A stretch of DNA of 37,814 nt, taken from NCBI GenBank assembly GCA_012522415.1, contig JAAYKM010000088.1, forward strand, positions 1 to 37,814, written 5' to 3'. The notes beneath the pieces are model-generated. The model searched no databases and had not been told where the DNA came from. It saw only the letters and a program-made list of their open reading frames with translations. The stretch comes from Deltaproteobacteria bacterium (GTDB lineage: Bacteria > Desulfobacterota > Syntrophia > Syntrophales > JAAYKM01). Positions 22,344 to 32,239 of the stretch are shown here, piece after piece (the first letter of the stretch is position 1; every line of letters starts with the position of its first letter). Both the position numbers and the translations under genes were made by a program.

Positions 22344-24746
22344 ATGACGATCAAACGCAGAAAAAAAATCGCCCTCTGGATCATGGCCCTCCTTCTTGCG
22401 CCCGCCATCCCGGTCGCGGGGGTGCTTGCCCTCGCCCAGTCACCCCGGGCGGTCAACCATATCGCCGCTTTCATCCAGCCGCTGACGGGCGTTTTTCTCC
22501 GGGTGGACGATGTTTCCCTCAAGCGGAACCTGGAACTCCACCTGAAGGGTCTGCGAATGAGGACAATCGCCGAAGACGGCTTCGACGTCTCCGTCAGCCA
22601 GGCGACCGTTCAAGGGGGTCTCGGGCCGGGCCTGGACCTGAAGATCGAAAAGATCCTCCTTACGGCCCCGGAGTTCACCTTTCAAATCGGGGGGGACGGC
22701 CCGGAAGCAGACCCCTTTGCCCTCCTCAGGAGGATGCCCCCGGTGCGCCTTCTGAAGGTGCAGGACGGCCGCCTGACCCTGAAGTCGCCTTCCGCCGTCT
22801 ATACGATGCCCGGCATGAACATGACCATTCGCGACTTCGACCCGGAGGGCGGCGGAAAGCTGGATGCGAGCCTTCGTTTCCACTTCGCCGACGGGGATTC
22901 GGCCGCCCGGGGCGCCCTTTCGGCCACTCTGGACATGACCGCTTTTTCACCGGGGCCGTCGGGGGCGGGTTCTCTTCGGGCCGTTTTCGCAACGGGCGTC
23001 CGCGGCGACCTGCAAGTCGATGACGTGACGCTGGAAACGGGGTTCGCCCTGGACGGCCATATCTTCTCCTTTACGGGGACCAGGGCCGCCGTCGGCGGCC
23101 TCGCCTGGCGACGGGGGGCGGACACCACGACCCTGAAAGGCCTGAAGGCCCGCCTGAACGGTTCTTTCAACGGGAAGACGTCGGGCTTCACCCTGGCCTC
23201 CCTGGACATGTCGGGGGCGGGGATCGGCTCCCTGACGGGACGGGTGTCGGGGACCCTCGCCCCTCCGGGGTGGAACCTGTCCCTGCGGGCGGCCTCCCTG
23301 GATCTCGCGGAGGTCCTGGCCCTCGCCGGTCCCCTTCTCCCCGAACCCTACGGAGAGTGGACCTTCAAGGGCAAAGGGCGCGTCGCCGTGGAAAGCCAGG
23401 GGCGTCACCTCGACGGCGCAACGGTATGGCAGGCCAGGGCCGTCGTGGATCTCGATGGGGGGGGATTCGCATCCCCCGACAGCTCGAAGGCGGGCGAACG
23501 GATTACAGGCAAAATCGAACTGAACCTGGGGTCGCCGGACAAAGCCTCCCAGGGCCGTTTCAACGCGGCCATGTCCTGCGATGACGGGGAGGTGCTCTGG
23601 GGGCCCTACTATCAGGATTTCCACGGCGAAAGCGTCAAGGCCGTTTCACGGGGCGCTTTCACGCAAAACCCCTTTTCCCTTTCCTCATCGGGAACGTTCG
23701 ATCTTTTCCAAACGGGGGATTATACCTTCTCGACGAACCTGTCACCGGGGCAGACCCGCTTTTCACTGGACGGGGCGAACATTTCATGCCCGCGTCTGTT
23801 TGCCGTTCTGCTTCGGAACCACGTCGAACAGCATTACCCGGACCTCCGGGACCTGACATGGGAAGGCGAATCGGATCTGAAGCTGGCCGTGTCCATATCA
23901 CCGCGCGAAAAAAGGCTCGAAGGCCACTTCACCCTGCGCGACGGCGCCCTGCGTTCGCCCTTGAACGATCTCCTGCTGACGGGCCTGAACATCTCCCTGC
24001 CTTACGACCTGGCCCTGGGGGATTCAGTGAAACCGCACCCGCCGGACCTCGAAAGGAAAGGGTCCCTGTCTTTCGACGCCTTCCAGAAAAACACCCTCCG
24101 GATCTCCCGGTTCGGCACCCCCGTCATCCTCTCGGGGAACCGGATGATCATGCCCGACCCCATCGACCTTCCCCTCTTCGGGGGTCACGTCCGTCTCGCC
24201 GGACTCAGGGTCGAAAACCTGCTTCTGCCCGACACGCGGGCGGACACAGGCGTAACGATCAGGGAACTCCCCATGGAGGCCCTGTCCGGCCCGGGGTCGC
24301 CCGTCCCGCTCGCGGGCATCATCGACGGGGACCTCCCCGCCGTTTCCTATCGTCACGGCGAGTGGCGTGCGACGGGAAAGGTGATCGCGCGGATTTTCGG
24401 CGGCCGGATAACCGTCGAAAACCTTTTCGGGGGCAGGCTCTTCGCCCCCTCCCGCTTCTTCGGCGCCGACGTCACCCTCGATCAGATCGACCTCGAGGAG
24501 GTCACCGCCACCATTCGCCTGGGGCGGATGACGGGGCTGATCAAGGGCACCCTGAGCGGTTTCACGATGGAATACGGCCAGCCGTCCCGTTTTGACCTCG
24601 TCATGCAAACGGACCGGAGCAGGAAGGTCCCCCAAAAGATCAGTGTGGACGCGATCAACAGCCTTTCCATCATCAGCACCGGCTCGGGAGCGATGTCGGC
24701 CATCCTGAGCAGCGGAGTCAACAGGTTTTTCAAGTCCTACCCGTAG
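22344..24746 (+). CDS. AsmA/YdbH-like envelope protein (ends at in-frame UAG)
   Basis: An 800-residue protein anchored by one N-terminal membrane segment (IALWIMALLLAPAIPVAGVLALA); the rest is a long beta-rich periplasmic region with repeated amphipathic strands. The C-terminal part (FFGADVTLDQIDLEEVTATIRLGRMTGLIKGTLSGF...) matches the YdbH-type relatives of AsmA/TamB, which bridge inner and outer membranes and move phospholipids. In E. coli, YdbH works with YnbE and YdbL; here a DUF1318 (YdbL-like) lipoprotein follows, supporting the call. The reading stops at TAG 24744-24746, but the same frame stays open for 72 more sensible codons (next entry), so the true product may be longer. ATG 22344 has only a weak upstream site. 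Confidence 0.82.
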   Translation: MTIKRRKKIALWIMALLLAPAIPVAGVLALAQSPRAVNHIAAFIQPLTGVFLRVDDVSLKRNLELHLKGLRMRTIAEDGFDVSVSQATVQGGLGPGLDLKIEKILLTAPEFTFQIGGDGPEADPFALLRRMPPVRLLKVQDGRLTLKSPSAVYTMPGMNMTIRDFDPEGGGKLDASLRFHFADGDSAARGALSATLDMTAFSPGPSGAGSLRAVFATGVRGDLQVDDVTLETGFALDGHIFSFTGTRAAVGGLAWRRGADTTTLKGLKARLNGSFNGKTSGFTLASLDMSGAGIGSLTGRVSGTLAPPGWNLSLRAASLDLAEVLALAGPLLPEPYGEWTFKGKGRVAVESQGRHLDGATVWQARAVVDLDGGGFASPDSSKAGERITGKIELNLGSPDKASQGRFNAAMSCDDGEVLWGPYYQDFHGESVKAVSRGAFTQNPFSLSSSGTFDLFQTGDYTFSTNLSPGQTRFSLDGANISCPRLFAVLLRNHVEQHYPDLRDLTWEGESDLKLAVSISPREKRLEGHFTLRDGALRSPLNDLLLTGLNISLPYDLALGDSVKPHPPDLERKGSLSFDAFQKNTLRISRFGTPVILSGNRMIMPDPIDLPLFGGHVRLAGLRVENLLLPDTRADTGVTIRELPMEALSGPGSPVPLAGIIDGDLPAVSYRHGEWRATGKVIARIFGGRITVENLFGGRLFAPSRFFGADVTLDQIDLEEVTATIRLGRMTGLIKGTLSGFTMEYGQPSRFDLVMQTDRSRKVPQKISVDAINSLSIISTGSGAMSAILSSGVNRFFKSYP

Positions 24747-24965
24747 CGTGAAATCGGTTTTCGATGCACCCTCGCCGATGACGTGTTCACCCTGCGCGGC
24801 CTCATCCACCAGGGGGGTACGGAGTACCTTGTCAGAAGGTCCCCGTTCAGGGGTATTGACATCATCAACCAGAATCCGGATAATTCGATCAGCTTCAAGG
24901 ATATGTCTGAACGGGTGGGCCGCCTCTTTCATACCCGGCCGGACACGGAGGAGGAGATGTCATGA
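24747..24965 (+). pseudogene. C-terminal continuation of the YdbH-like gene beyond the UAG
   Basis: In the same frame as the preceding gene, 72 codons read REIGFRCTLADDVFTLRGLI, then GTEYLVRRSPFRGIDIINQNPDNSISFKDM and end at TGA 24963. This looks like the natural end of the YdbH-like family (DVFTLRG...giDvinqnP...isfkdM), without a start codon or ribosome-binding site of its own at the right place. The UAG (after KSYP) is therefore probably a nonsense mutation or base-call error, perhaps of a TAC or TAT codon. Confidence 0.7.
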
Positions 24966-25012
24966 AAAAGGGCGTCCCGCCAGGACGACAAAAAACATCA
25001 TCAGGAGGAACC

Positions 25013-25585
25013 ATGAAGACGTTTGCCAAGTTTACCGGTTTATTCACCCTTCTTTTCGTCACGGCCTGTGTGACGGTCAACATCTACTTCCCGTCCGCTG
25101 AGGTTCAGAGAGCGGCGGACATAATCGTGGATGACATCCGGACGAAGGTCAACGAGGCCAGGCCCGAACCGAAGCCCTCAAGCCAGCTCGACATACGGAA
25201 TCTATTCGGCCCGGCCAACGCCCACGCCGCGACGGATATCGACGTGTCAACCCCGGCCATCCGCGGCATCAAGGACGCGATAAGGAACAGATTCCCCCAG
25301 TTGAAACCGTTTTACGACAGGGGCGCCGTCGGGGAAAGCAACAGGGGTTTTATCGCGGTGACGGAGACGGGGGGGTTGGGCCTCCAGGAGAGAAGCCTGC
25401 TGAACAGGCTCATCGATCAGGAAAACAAGGACCGGACGGCGCTTTACAAGGAGATCGCCGCCGCCAACAAACTGGGACCCGAATCCGTACCCCAGATCGA
25501 GAAAATTTTCGCCAACAGCTGGCGGGACAAGTCCCTGTCCGGCTGGTGGGTGCAAAATGACGACGGGGTCTGGGAGAAAAAGTAG
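25013..25585 (+). CDS. DUF1318 (YdbL-like) lipoprotein
   Basis: A 190-residue protein with a lipoprotein signal ending FVTAC and then VTVNIYFPSAEVQRAADIIVDDIR, characteristic of DUF1318 proteins in deltaproteobacteria. The C-terminal half, RGIKDAIRNRFPQLKPFYDRGAVGESNRGFIAV and the final GWWVQNDDGVWEKK, is the DUF1318 domain proper. It is predicted to sit in the envelope and support the YdbH-like transporter encoded before it. ATG 25013 is chosen over ATG 24962 because AGGAGG precedes it and the signal peptide then starts naturally with MKTF; the upstream ATG overlaps the YdbH-like stop (ATGA). Confidence 0.88.
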   Translation: MKTFAKFTGLFTLLFVTACVTVNIYFPSAEVQRAADIIVDDIRTKVNEARPEPKPSSQLDIRNLFGPANAHAATDIDVSTPAIRGIKDAIRNRFPQLKPFYDRGAVGESNRGFIAVTETGGLGLQERSLLNRLIDQENKDRTALYKEIAAANKLGPESVPQIEKIFANSWRDKSLSGWWVQNDDGVWEKK

Positions 25586-25591
25586 GCCGAC

Positions 25592-25620
25592 GGCAAGCCC
25601 CTCCCCTTCCCTACGGCTCC
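25592..25620 (+). repeat. Dispersed repeat, copy 2
   Basis: Copy of the element at 21980-22012. It overlaps the stop codon of the ThiF/MoeB-like gene. Confidence 0.5.
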
Positions 25621-26351
25621 CCTACGCCGCAAACGGGGCAGTGTTTCGTCCTTTCGATGTGGATGGTGCTGAAGGTCATGTCGGAAGCGTCGATGAACAG
25701 CATCCGCCCCGCCAGGAGCGTCCCGAAGCCCGCCAGGCACTTGATCGCCTCCACGGCCTGGACGCAGGCGATCATGCCCGTAAGGGGACCCAGGGCGGGG
25801 ATCTCCTCATCCTGCTCCGGCACATCCTGGCACAGGCAGGCGAAGCAGGGGGTTTTACCGGGAATGATGGTCGTTGCCTCGCCTAGCAGGCCGTGGATAC
25901 CCCCGTGAATAAACGGGATGCCCAGGTCAACGCAGGCCCTGTTCAGGATCAGGCGGGTTTCGAAGTTGTCGAGGCCGTCTATGACGACCTGGCCGCCGGC
26001 GATCAGGTCTGCCGCATTATCGGGTTCGATCCGCTTCCTAACGGACGTGATCCGAACGGCCGGGTTCAGAAGCCCCAACTTGTCCGCCCCGGAAGCGACC
26101 TTCGCCCGGCCGATATCCCCGTCGTAATGCAGAAGCTGCCGGTTCAGGTTGGACAGGGAAACCACGTCGTCGTCAATGATCGTCAGGCGACCGATCCCCG
26201 CCGCAGCCAGGTAAAGGGCGCCGGGGCATCCCAAACCGCCGACGCCGGCAACGACCACGTGGGCCTTCTTCAGCTTCTCCTGCCCCTCTTCCCCCAGGGG
26301 GGGGTATTGAATCTGCCGTTTGTACCGTGAAAGATCGTATTCCGTCAGCAT
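25611..26351 (-). CDS. ThiF/MoeB/HesA family adenylyltransferase
   Basis: A 246-residue E1-like enzyme. It has RYKRQI near the start, the nucleotide loop GVGGLGCPGALYLAAAGIG, DDDVVSLSNLNRQLLH (ATP-binding Asp, Asn and Arg), the catalytic DGLDNFETR and two zinc-binding cysteine pairs (CFACLC and CPVCG). Members adenylate the C-terminal Gly-Gly of a small sulfur carrier (MoaD, ThiS or CysO-like) for thiocarboxylate formation. No carrier gene is adjacent. A cysteine synthase gene lies upstream on the same strand, which fits a sulfur-carrier route, but MoeB and ThiF roles are equally possible. ATG 26351 is chosen because the conserved domain starts there; no strong ribosome-binding site is seen. 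A terminator separates it from cysK. Confidence 0.88.
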   Translation of the reverse strand: MLTEYDLSRYKRQIQYPPLGEEGQEKLKKAHVVVAGVGGLGCPGALYLAAAGIGRLTIIDDDVVSLSNLNRQLLHYDGDIGRAKVASGADKLGLLNPAVRITSVRKRIEPDNAADLIAGGQVVIDGLDNFETRLILNRACVDLGIPFIHGGIHGLLGEATTIIPGKTPCFACLCQDVPEQDEEIPALGPLTGMIACVQAVEAIKCLAGFGTLLAGRMLFIDASDMTFSTIHIERTKHCPVCGVGEP

Positions 26352-26436
26352 ATCCGTGTATCCCCGTGACCGTTCTTCCCCAGGCTCCGGGACGGGCGGA
26401 CCCGCCTCGCGCCATGGCCCGTGAGGGACCCCATTG

Positions 26437-26469
26437 AAAAAACACCCCGCCCTTCCGCAAGGGCCGGGG
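26437..26469 (-). terminator. Rho-independent terminator after cysK
   Basis: On the minus strand CCCCGGCCCTT pairs with AAGGGCGGGG (one bulged G) around a GCGG loop and is followed by TGTTTTTT. It lies about 100 bp after the cysK stop and before the ThiF/MoeB-like gene. Confidence 0.8.
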
Positions 26470-26569
26470 GGGAATCCGTCCTTTTTGGTTTGGGGAAGGA
26501 CGCGCACCGAATCTTTTCCCCCGGGGACGGGACGGCCCCAACGTTCAGCCCCAGGTCATTCTCCTGATC

Positions 26570-27493
26570 CTACTGGAAGAGCCAGGTGGAAAGGTACCGC
26601 TCCCCCGTATCGCAGATGACGGTCACGACAACCTTGCCCTTCGCTTCGGGACGTTTCGCCACCTCGAGGGCCGCCCAGACGTTCGCCCCGGAAGAAATAC
26701 CCGACAGGATCCCCTCCTCCGCCGCCAGACGCTTCGCCGTTTCGCCCGCATCCTCATGGCGGACCGTCATGACCTCATCGACGACGGACCGGTCCAGGAC
26801 GGCGGGAACAAAACCCGCCCCGAGCCCCTGAATCTTGTGGGGCCCCGACGCCCCGCCGGACAGGACCGGGGACCCGGCCGGCTCCACGGCAATGACCCTG
26901 AGGGCGGGTCTTCTTTTTTTGAGAACCTCGCCGACGCCCGTAATGGTTCCCCCCGTCCCGACGCCGGCCACGAAGTAGTCGATTCGACCATCCGTGTCCG
27001 CCCAGATTTCTTCAGCCGTCGTTTTCCGGTGAATGTCCGGGTTGGCCGGGTTCTCGAACTGACGCGGGATGAAGCTGTGGGGCGTCACTCCGGCCAGTTC
27101 CTCCGCTTTCTCCACGGCGCCGCGCATGCCCCCCGCCCCTTCCGTCAGAATGACCTCCGCCCCCAGAATGGCCAGAAGCCGGCGGCGTTCCACACTCATG
27201 GTCTCCGGCATCGTGAGAATCAGCCTGTATCCCTTTACGGCGCAAACGAAGGCCAGGGCGATGCCCGTGTTGCCGCTCGTCGGTTCTATGATCACCGTAT
27301 GGGAATCGATCAGGCCGGCCCGCTCCGCCGCTTCGATCATGGCGACGCCGATTCTGTCCTTCACGCTCGACAGGGGATTGAAAAACTCCAGCTTGGCCAG
27401 GACCGTCGATCCCGTCCCGTCGGCAAGACGGTTGATTCTAACGAGGGGCGTTCGTCCGACCGTTTTCGTCATGTCGTCGTAGATTTTCCCCAT
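26570..27493 (-). CDS. cysK: Cysteine synthase A (O-acetylserine sulfhydrylase)
   Basis: A 307-residue PLP enzyme. The PLP lysine is in [11 protein letters not shown], the substrate loop is [12 protein letters not shown], and the phosphate-binding loop is [26 protein letters not shown] completes the C-terminal part. It makes cysteine from O-acetylserine and sulfide in the cytoplasm, an easy route for an anaerobe with available sulfide. Length and order match the CysK/CysM family, and the asparagine loop favours CysK. ATG 27493 has GAGGAGG six bases upstream. A terminator follows. The upstream nadA and mnmA genes on the same strand need sulfur or Fe-S clusters. Confidence 0.95.
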   Translation of the reverse strand: MGKIYDDMTKTVGRTPLVRINRLADGTGSTVLAKLEFFNPLSSVKDRIGVAMIEAAERAGLIDSHTVIIEPTSGNTGIALAFVCAVKGYRLILTMPETMSVERRRLLAILGAEVILTEGAGGMRGAVEKAEELAGVTPHSFIPRQFENPANPDIHRKTTAEEIWADTDGRIDYFVAGVGTGGTITGVGEVLKKRRPALRVIAVEPAGSPVLSGGASGPHKIQGLGAGFVPAVLDRSVVDEVMTVRHEDAGETAKRLAAEEGILSGISSGANVWAALEVAKRPEAKGKVVVTVICDTGERYLSTWLFQ

Positions 27494-27625
27494 GGCTTTC
27501 CTCCTCACCCTTAATCCACCCTTGACCTCGAAGAGGGCCGCCGGCCAACCCCGGTTCACCCCCCGGGCGGCGTCCGCTCCGCCCCCTCCCTCCCCTTGCG
27601 GGAACCAGGCTCCGACGCGACCGCC

Positions 27626-28534
27626 CTAACGGCTGTACATCAACATGCGATCGATACAGGCACGGGCCCGGTCCGCAACATCCCGGGGCACATCCACCTG
27701 ATGGGTCATCTCCTCGAGGGACCACATGATCTTTTCCAGATTGATCCGCTTCATGTTCGGGCAGACGGCGTGCTCCGAAGCGGGATAAAAAACCTTCCCG
27801 GGGTTTTCTTTCCGCAGGCGATGGATGATGCCGATCTCCGTCGCCACGATCACCTCGTTCCTATCGCTTTCCTTGACCACCCGGCACATGGCTTCCGTGG
27901 AAAGAACCTCGTCGGAGAGGTGACGCACCCCCCTGGGACATTCCGGATGGGCGAGGACGAGCGCCTCCGGATGAAGCCGCTTCTGTTCCATCACGTGTTC
28001 GGGGAGGATTTTCGCGTGGGTCGGGCAAAATCCCTGCCAGAGGATCATTTGTTTGCCTGTCTTCTCGATGACGAAGTCACCCAGGTGCTTGTCGGGGACA
28101 AAGATGATCTCCTCCCCGCCGGACAAAGCCTGCCGGACGATCGCTTCCGCGTTGGCCGATGTGCAGCACAGATCGCACTCCGCCTTCACCTCCGCCGTGG
28201 TGTTGACGTAGCAAAGGACCTGGGCACCGGGATGCCCCGCCTTCAACGTCTTCAGTTCATCGGCCGTGATCATGTCCGCCATGGGGCAGCCGGCCCTGGG
28301 ATCGGGGAGGAGCACGATTTTATCCGGCGACAGGATTTTGGCCGTTTCGGCCATAAAATACACCCCGCAAAAAACGATGACCTCCGCGTCGGTCCTGGCC
28401 GCCTCCATGCTCAGGCCAAGAGAATCCCCAATGAAATCCGCGATATCCTGAACCTCTGGCAACTGGTAGTTGTGGACAAGGATTACGGCGTTGCGCTCCC
28501 GCTTCAATTTTTTTATCTTATCCGCGATCTCCAT
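27626..28534 (-). CDS. nadA: Quinolinate synthase
   Basis: A 302-residue [4Fe-4S] enzyme that condenses iminoaspartate with dihydroxyacetone phosphate to quinolinate for NAD synthesis. Motifs include VHNYQLPEVQDIADFIGDSLGLS, VFCGVYFMAETAKIL, CYVNTTAEVKAECDLCCTSANA, HPECP and HAVCPNMK; these supply the cluster cysteines (three conserved among several) and the substrate-binding His and Ser. ATG 28534 has GAGGAGG six bases upstream and overlaps the end of mnmA by 17 bp, so the two genes are coupled. The length is that of the short NadA form found in thermophiles and deltaproteobacteria. Confidence 0.95.
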   Translation of the reverse strand: MEIADKIKKLKRERNAVILVHNYQLPEVQDIADFIGDSLGLSMEAARTDAEVIVFCGVYFMAETAKILSPDKIVLLPDPRAGCPMADMITADELKTLKAGHPGAQVLCYVNTTAEVKAECDLCCTSANAEAIVRQALSGGEEIIFVPDKHLGDFVIEKTGKQMILWQGFCPTHAKILPEHVMEQKRLHPEALVLAHPECPRGVRHLSDEVLSTEAMCRVVKESDRNEVIVATEIGIIHRLRKENPGKVFYPASEHAVCPNMKRINLEKIMWSLEEMTHQVDVPRDVADRARACIDRMLMYSR

Positions 28535-29594
28535 GGACAACCTCCTCAATGATCCCCCCCCCGAGTACCTCGTCTCCATCGTAAAAAACAACGGACTGAC
28601 CGGGTGTGATGGCCTCCTGCTCCTCCTGAAAGCGTACCCGGAGGCGCGATGCCCCAAGGGATGACACCCGGCAGGGGCTTGCCTGCCTGCGGTAACGGAT
28701 CTTCGCCTGAACCGTTTCCGGCCATTCCGACCGAAACAGATTCAGGTCGCTCGCAATCAATTCCCTTTCGAGAAGCTCCCCCCGCTGTCCGACGACGATT
28801 TCATTTTTATCCGCGTCTATTCTCAGTACGTACAAGGGTACGGGATAACTGATCCCAAGCCCCCCCCGCTGTCCGACCGTGTAACAGACGATCCCTTTGT
28901 GGTTTCCCAAACAGTGTCCCTTCCGGTTGACCATCCGGCCCCCTTTCTGCTCTCCCATCCGTTCCCTCAAAAAGTCATGATAGGTTCCGCCGTAAACGAA
29001 ACAAACGTCCTGGCTCTCCGCCTTGGCCGCAACGGGCAGACCGGACCGGTCGGCGATTGCCCGCACCTCTTCCTTCGTGTATGGGCCGAGAGGGAAAAGA
29101 ATCCAGCGTAACGCCTCCGGTTCGATGCGGGAAAGAAAGTACGTCTGGTCCTTGCGCCGGTCCCGGTGACGGATCAGACTGTAACGGCTCCCCCTCTTTT
29201 CGATGATCGCGTAATGTCCCGTCGCCAGGGCGTCGAACCCCCAGCCGCGCATCCGAGCCAGGAGGGACCCGAACTTCAGGTGACGGTTGCAGAGTATGCA
29301 GGGATTGGGGGTCCTTCCTCTCGCATATTCACGCAGAAAAGGCCCGATCACCCATTGTTCCAGTTCATCGGTATAATCAAAAACATGGTGGCGAATGCCC
29401 AGTTCCTCGCAGACCCTTTTCGCATCCCGGACCGCATCGGCCGTAGCGTGTCCGGAGGCGCCCTTTTCCGAAGGCTCCCCCGCCAGGTACATGGTCACCC
29501 CGGCCACCCGGTACCCCGCTTCCTTCAGCAAAAAAGCCGCAACGGAGGAATCGACACCGCCGCTCATGGCCACCAAGACTCTTTTCCCGCACAT
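28518..29594 (-). CDS. mnmA: tRNA-specific 2-thiouridylase MnmA
   Basis: A 358-residue enzyme that thiolates U34 of tRNAs for Lys, Glu and Gln. It has the PP-loop RVLVAMSGGVDSSVAAFLLK at the N-terminus, the first catalytic cysteine in NPCILCNRHLKF, ATGHYA, the second catalytic cysteine in ESQDVCFV, and C-terminal beta-barrel segments. ATG 29594 puts the PP-loop at the usual place, although the upstream ribosome-binding site is weak. The same frame is open for 120 more codons (to 29954) with the composition of a coding region, so a longer N-terminus starting at ATG 29672 or further up cannot be excluded. It overlaps nadA by 17 bp. Confidence 0.93.
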   Translation of the reverse strand: MCGKRVLVAMSGGVDSSVAAFLLKEAGYRVAGVTMYLAGEPSEKGASGHATADAVRDAKRVCEELGIRHHVFDYTDELEQWVIGPFLREYARGRTPNPCILCNRHLKFGSLLARMRGWGFDALATGHYAIIEKRGSRYSLIRHRDRRKDQTYFLSRIEPEALRWILFPLGPYTKEEVRAIADRSGLPVAAKAESQDVCFVYGGTYHDFLRERMGEQKGGRMVNRKGHCLGNHKGIVCYTVGQRGGLGISYPVPLYVLRIDADKNEIVVGQRGELLERELIASDLNLFRSEWPETVQAKIRYRRQASPCRVSSLGASRLRVRFQEEQEAITPGQSVVFYDGDEVLGGGIIEEVVHGDRG

Positions 29595-29869
29595 ATCCGC
29601 CAATTCCGCGTTCTCTTTACGAATCCTCAAATGAAAGGGGTTGTCGCCCCGGAGACCGCCACGGCGGTTCATCAACCGGGCCGTCTCCCTGAAACCAACC
29701 GCGAATTTTCCGTCATGGACGGCCAAAAGCGATGTTCCGGGGACCCTGAAACGGATGGGCGTCAAAAACGCCACACAAGCCCCCCCTTCCATGCCCGAGG
29801 AGACGGCTTTTTGTAGTGATTGGGCTTTTTCAGTTTCCCTGTCAAGGATTTTTTCTCCCAAAACGCATC

Positions 29870-29897
29870 TTGACATTTTGTTGAAGGTGTATATTTT
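29870..29897 (+). promoter_or_regulatory. Predicted promoter of groES-groEL
   Basis: TTGACA (29870-29875), a 16-bp spacer and TATTTT (29892-29897) lie about 90 bp before groES. GTTGAA (about 29880-29885) followed by CCCG near 29901 could also serve a sigma-32-like factor. No CIRCE inverted repeat is present. The stretch 29595-29988 is otherwise only the open extension of mnmA on the other strand. Confidence 0.5.
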
Positions 29898-29988
29898 ATC
29901 GCCCGAACCGACAATGGAAACCGGTTCCCTCTGTTCCGGATCATAAAAAAACAAGGTTGCGATATTAATAATTCATAGGAGGAACGGT

Positions 29989-31937
<1,949 letters not shown>

Positions 31938-32239
31938 CCCTCCATTTTAAGGAGTTCCGGGTGTGTCCGCAATTCATGGCGGACCGCCCGAACTTCTCAT
32001 CCCCCCGCCCCTTATCCCTCAGCGCGACGTCCCTCCCCTTGCCGTTGATACGGAAACGGAAAACCATTCCCGAGGAGGGCCCCGGTTCCATCGTTACCGG
32101 CGCTGATGAAAACGTCCCCTTGCCTCATACGGAAAACGATTCCCGAGGCCCGGATCGAGAATACGGACATTTTTGTTGACAGGTCCGTGGTTTTGGCGTA
32201 GAAAAAACTTAGCGTAATTCTGGTTTTACATCTCGTTCA
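31938..32239 (+). other. Intergenic region with a predicted promoter for the kinase gene
   Basis: TTGACA (32176-32181), a 17-bp spacer and TAGAAA (32199-32204) form a good promoter ending 35 bp before the kinase start. A loose direct repeat (ATACGGAAA...ATTCCCGAGG at about 32047-32080 and 32127-32150) lies upstream. Nothing else was identified. Confidence 0.5.

Noticed and set aside
24744-24746. UAG read as pyrrolysine
   Set aside because: Pyrrolysine is known mainly in methylamine methyltransferases; nothing here suggests it, and a point mutation is simpler.
29595-29988. CIRCE element upstream of groES
   Set aside because: The TTAGCACTC/GAGTGCTAA inverted repeat is not present.
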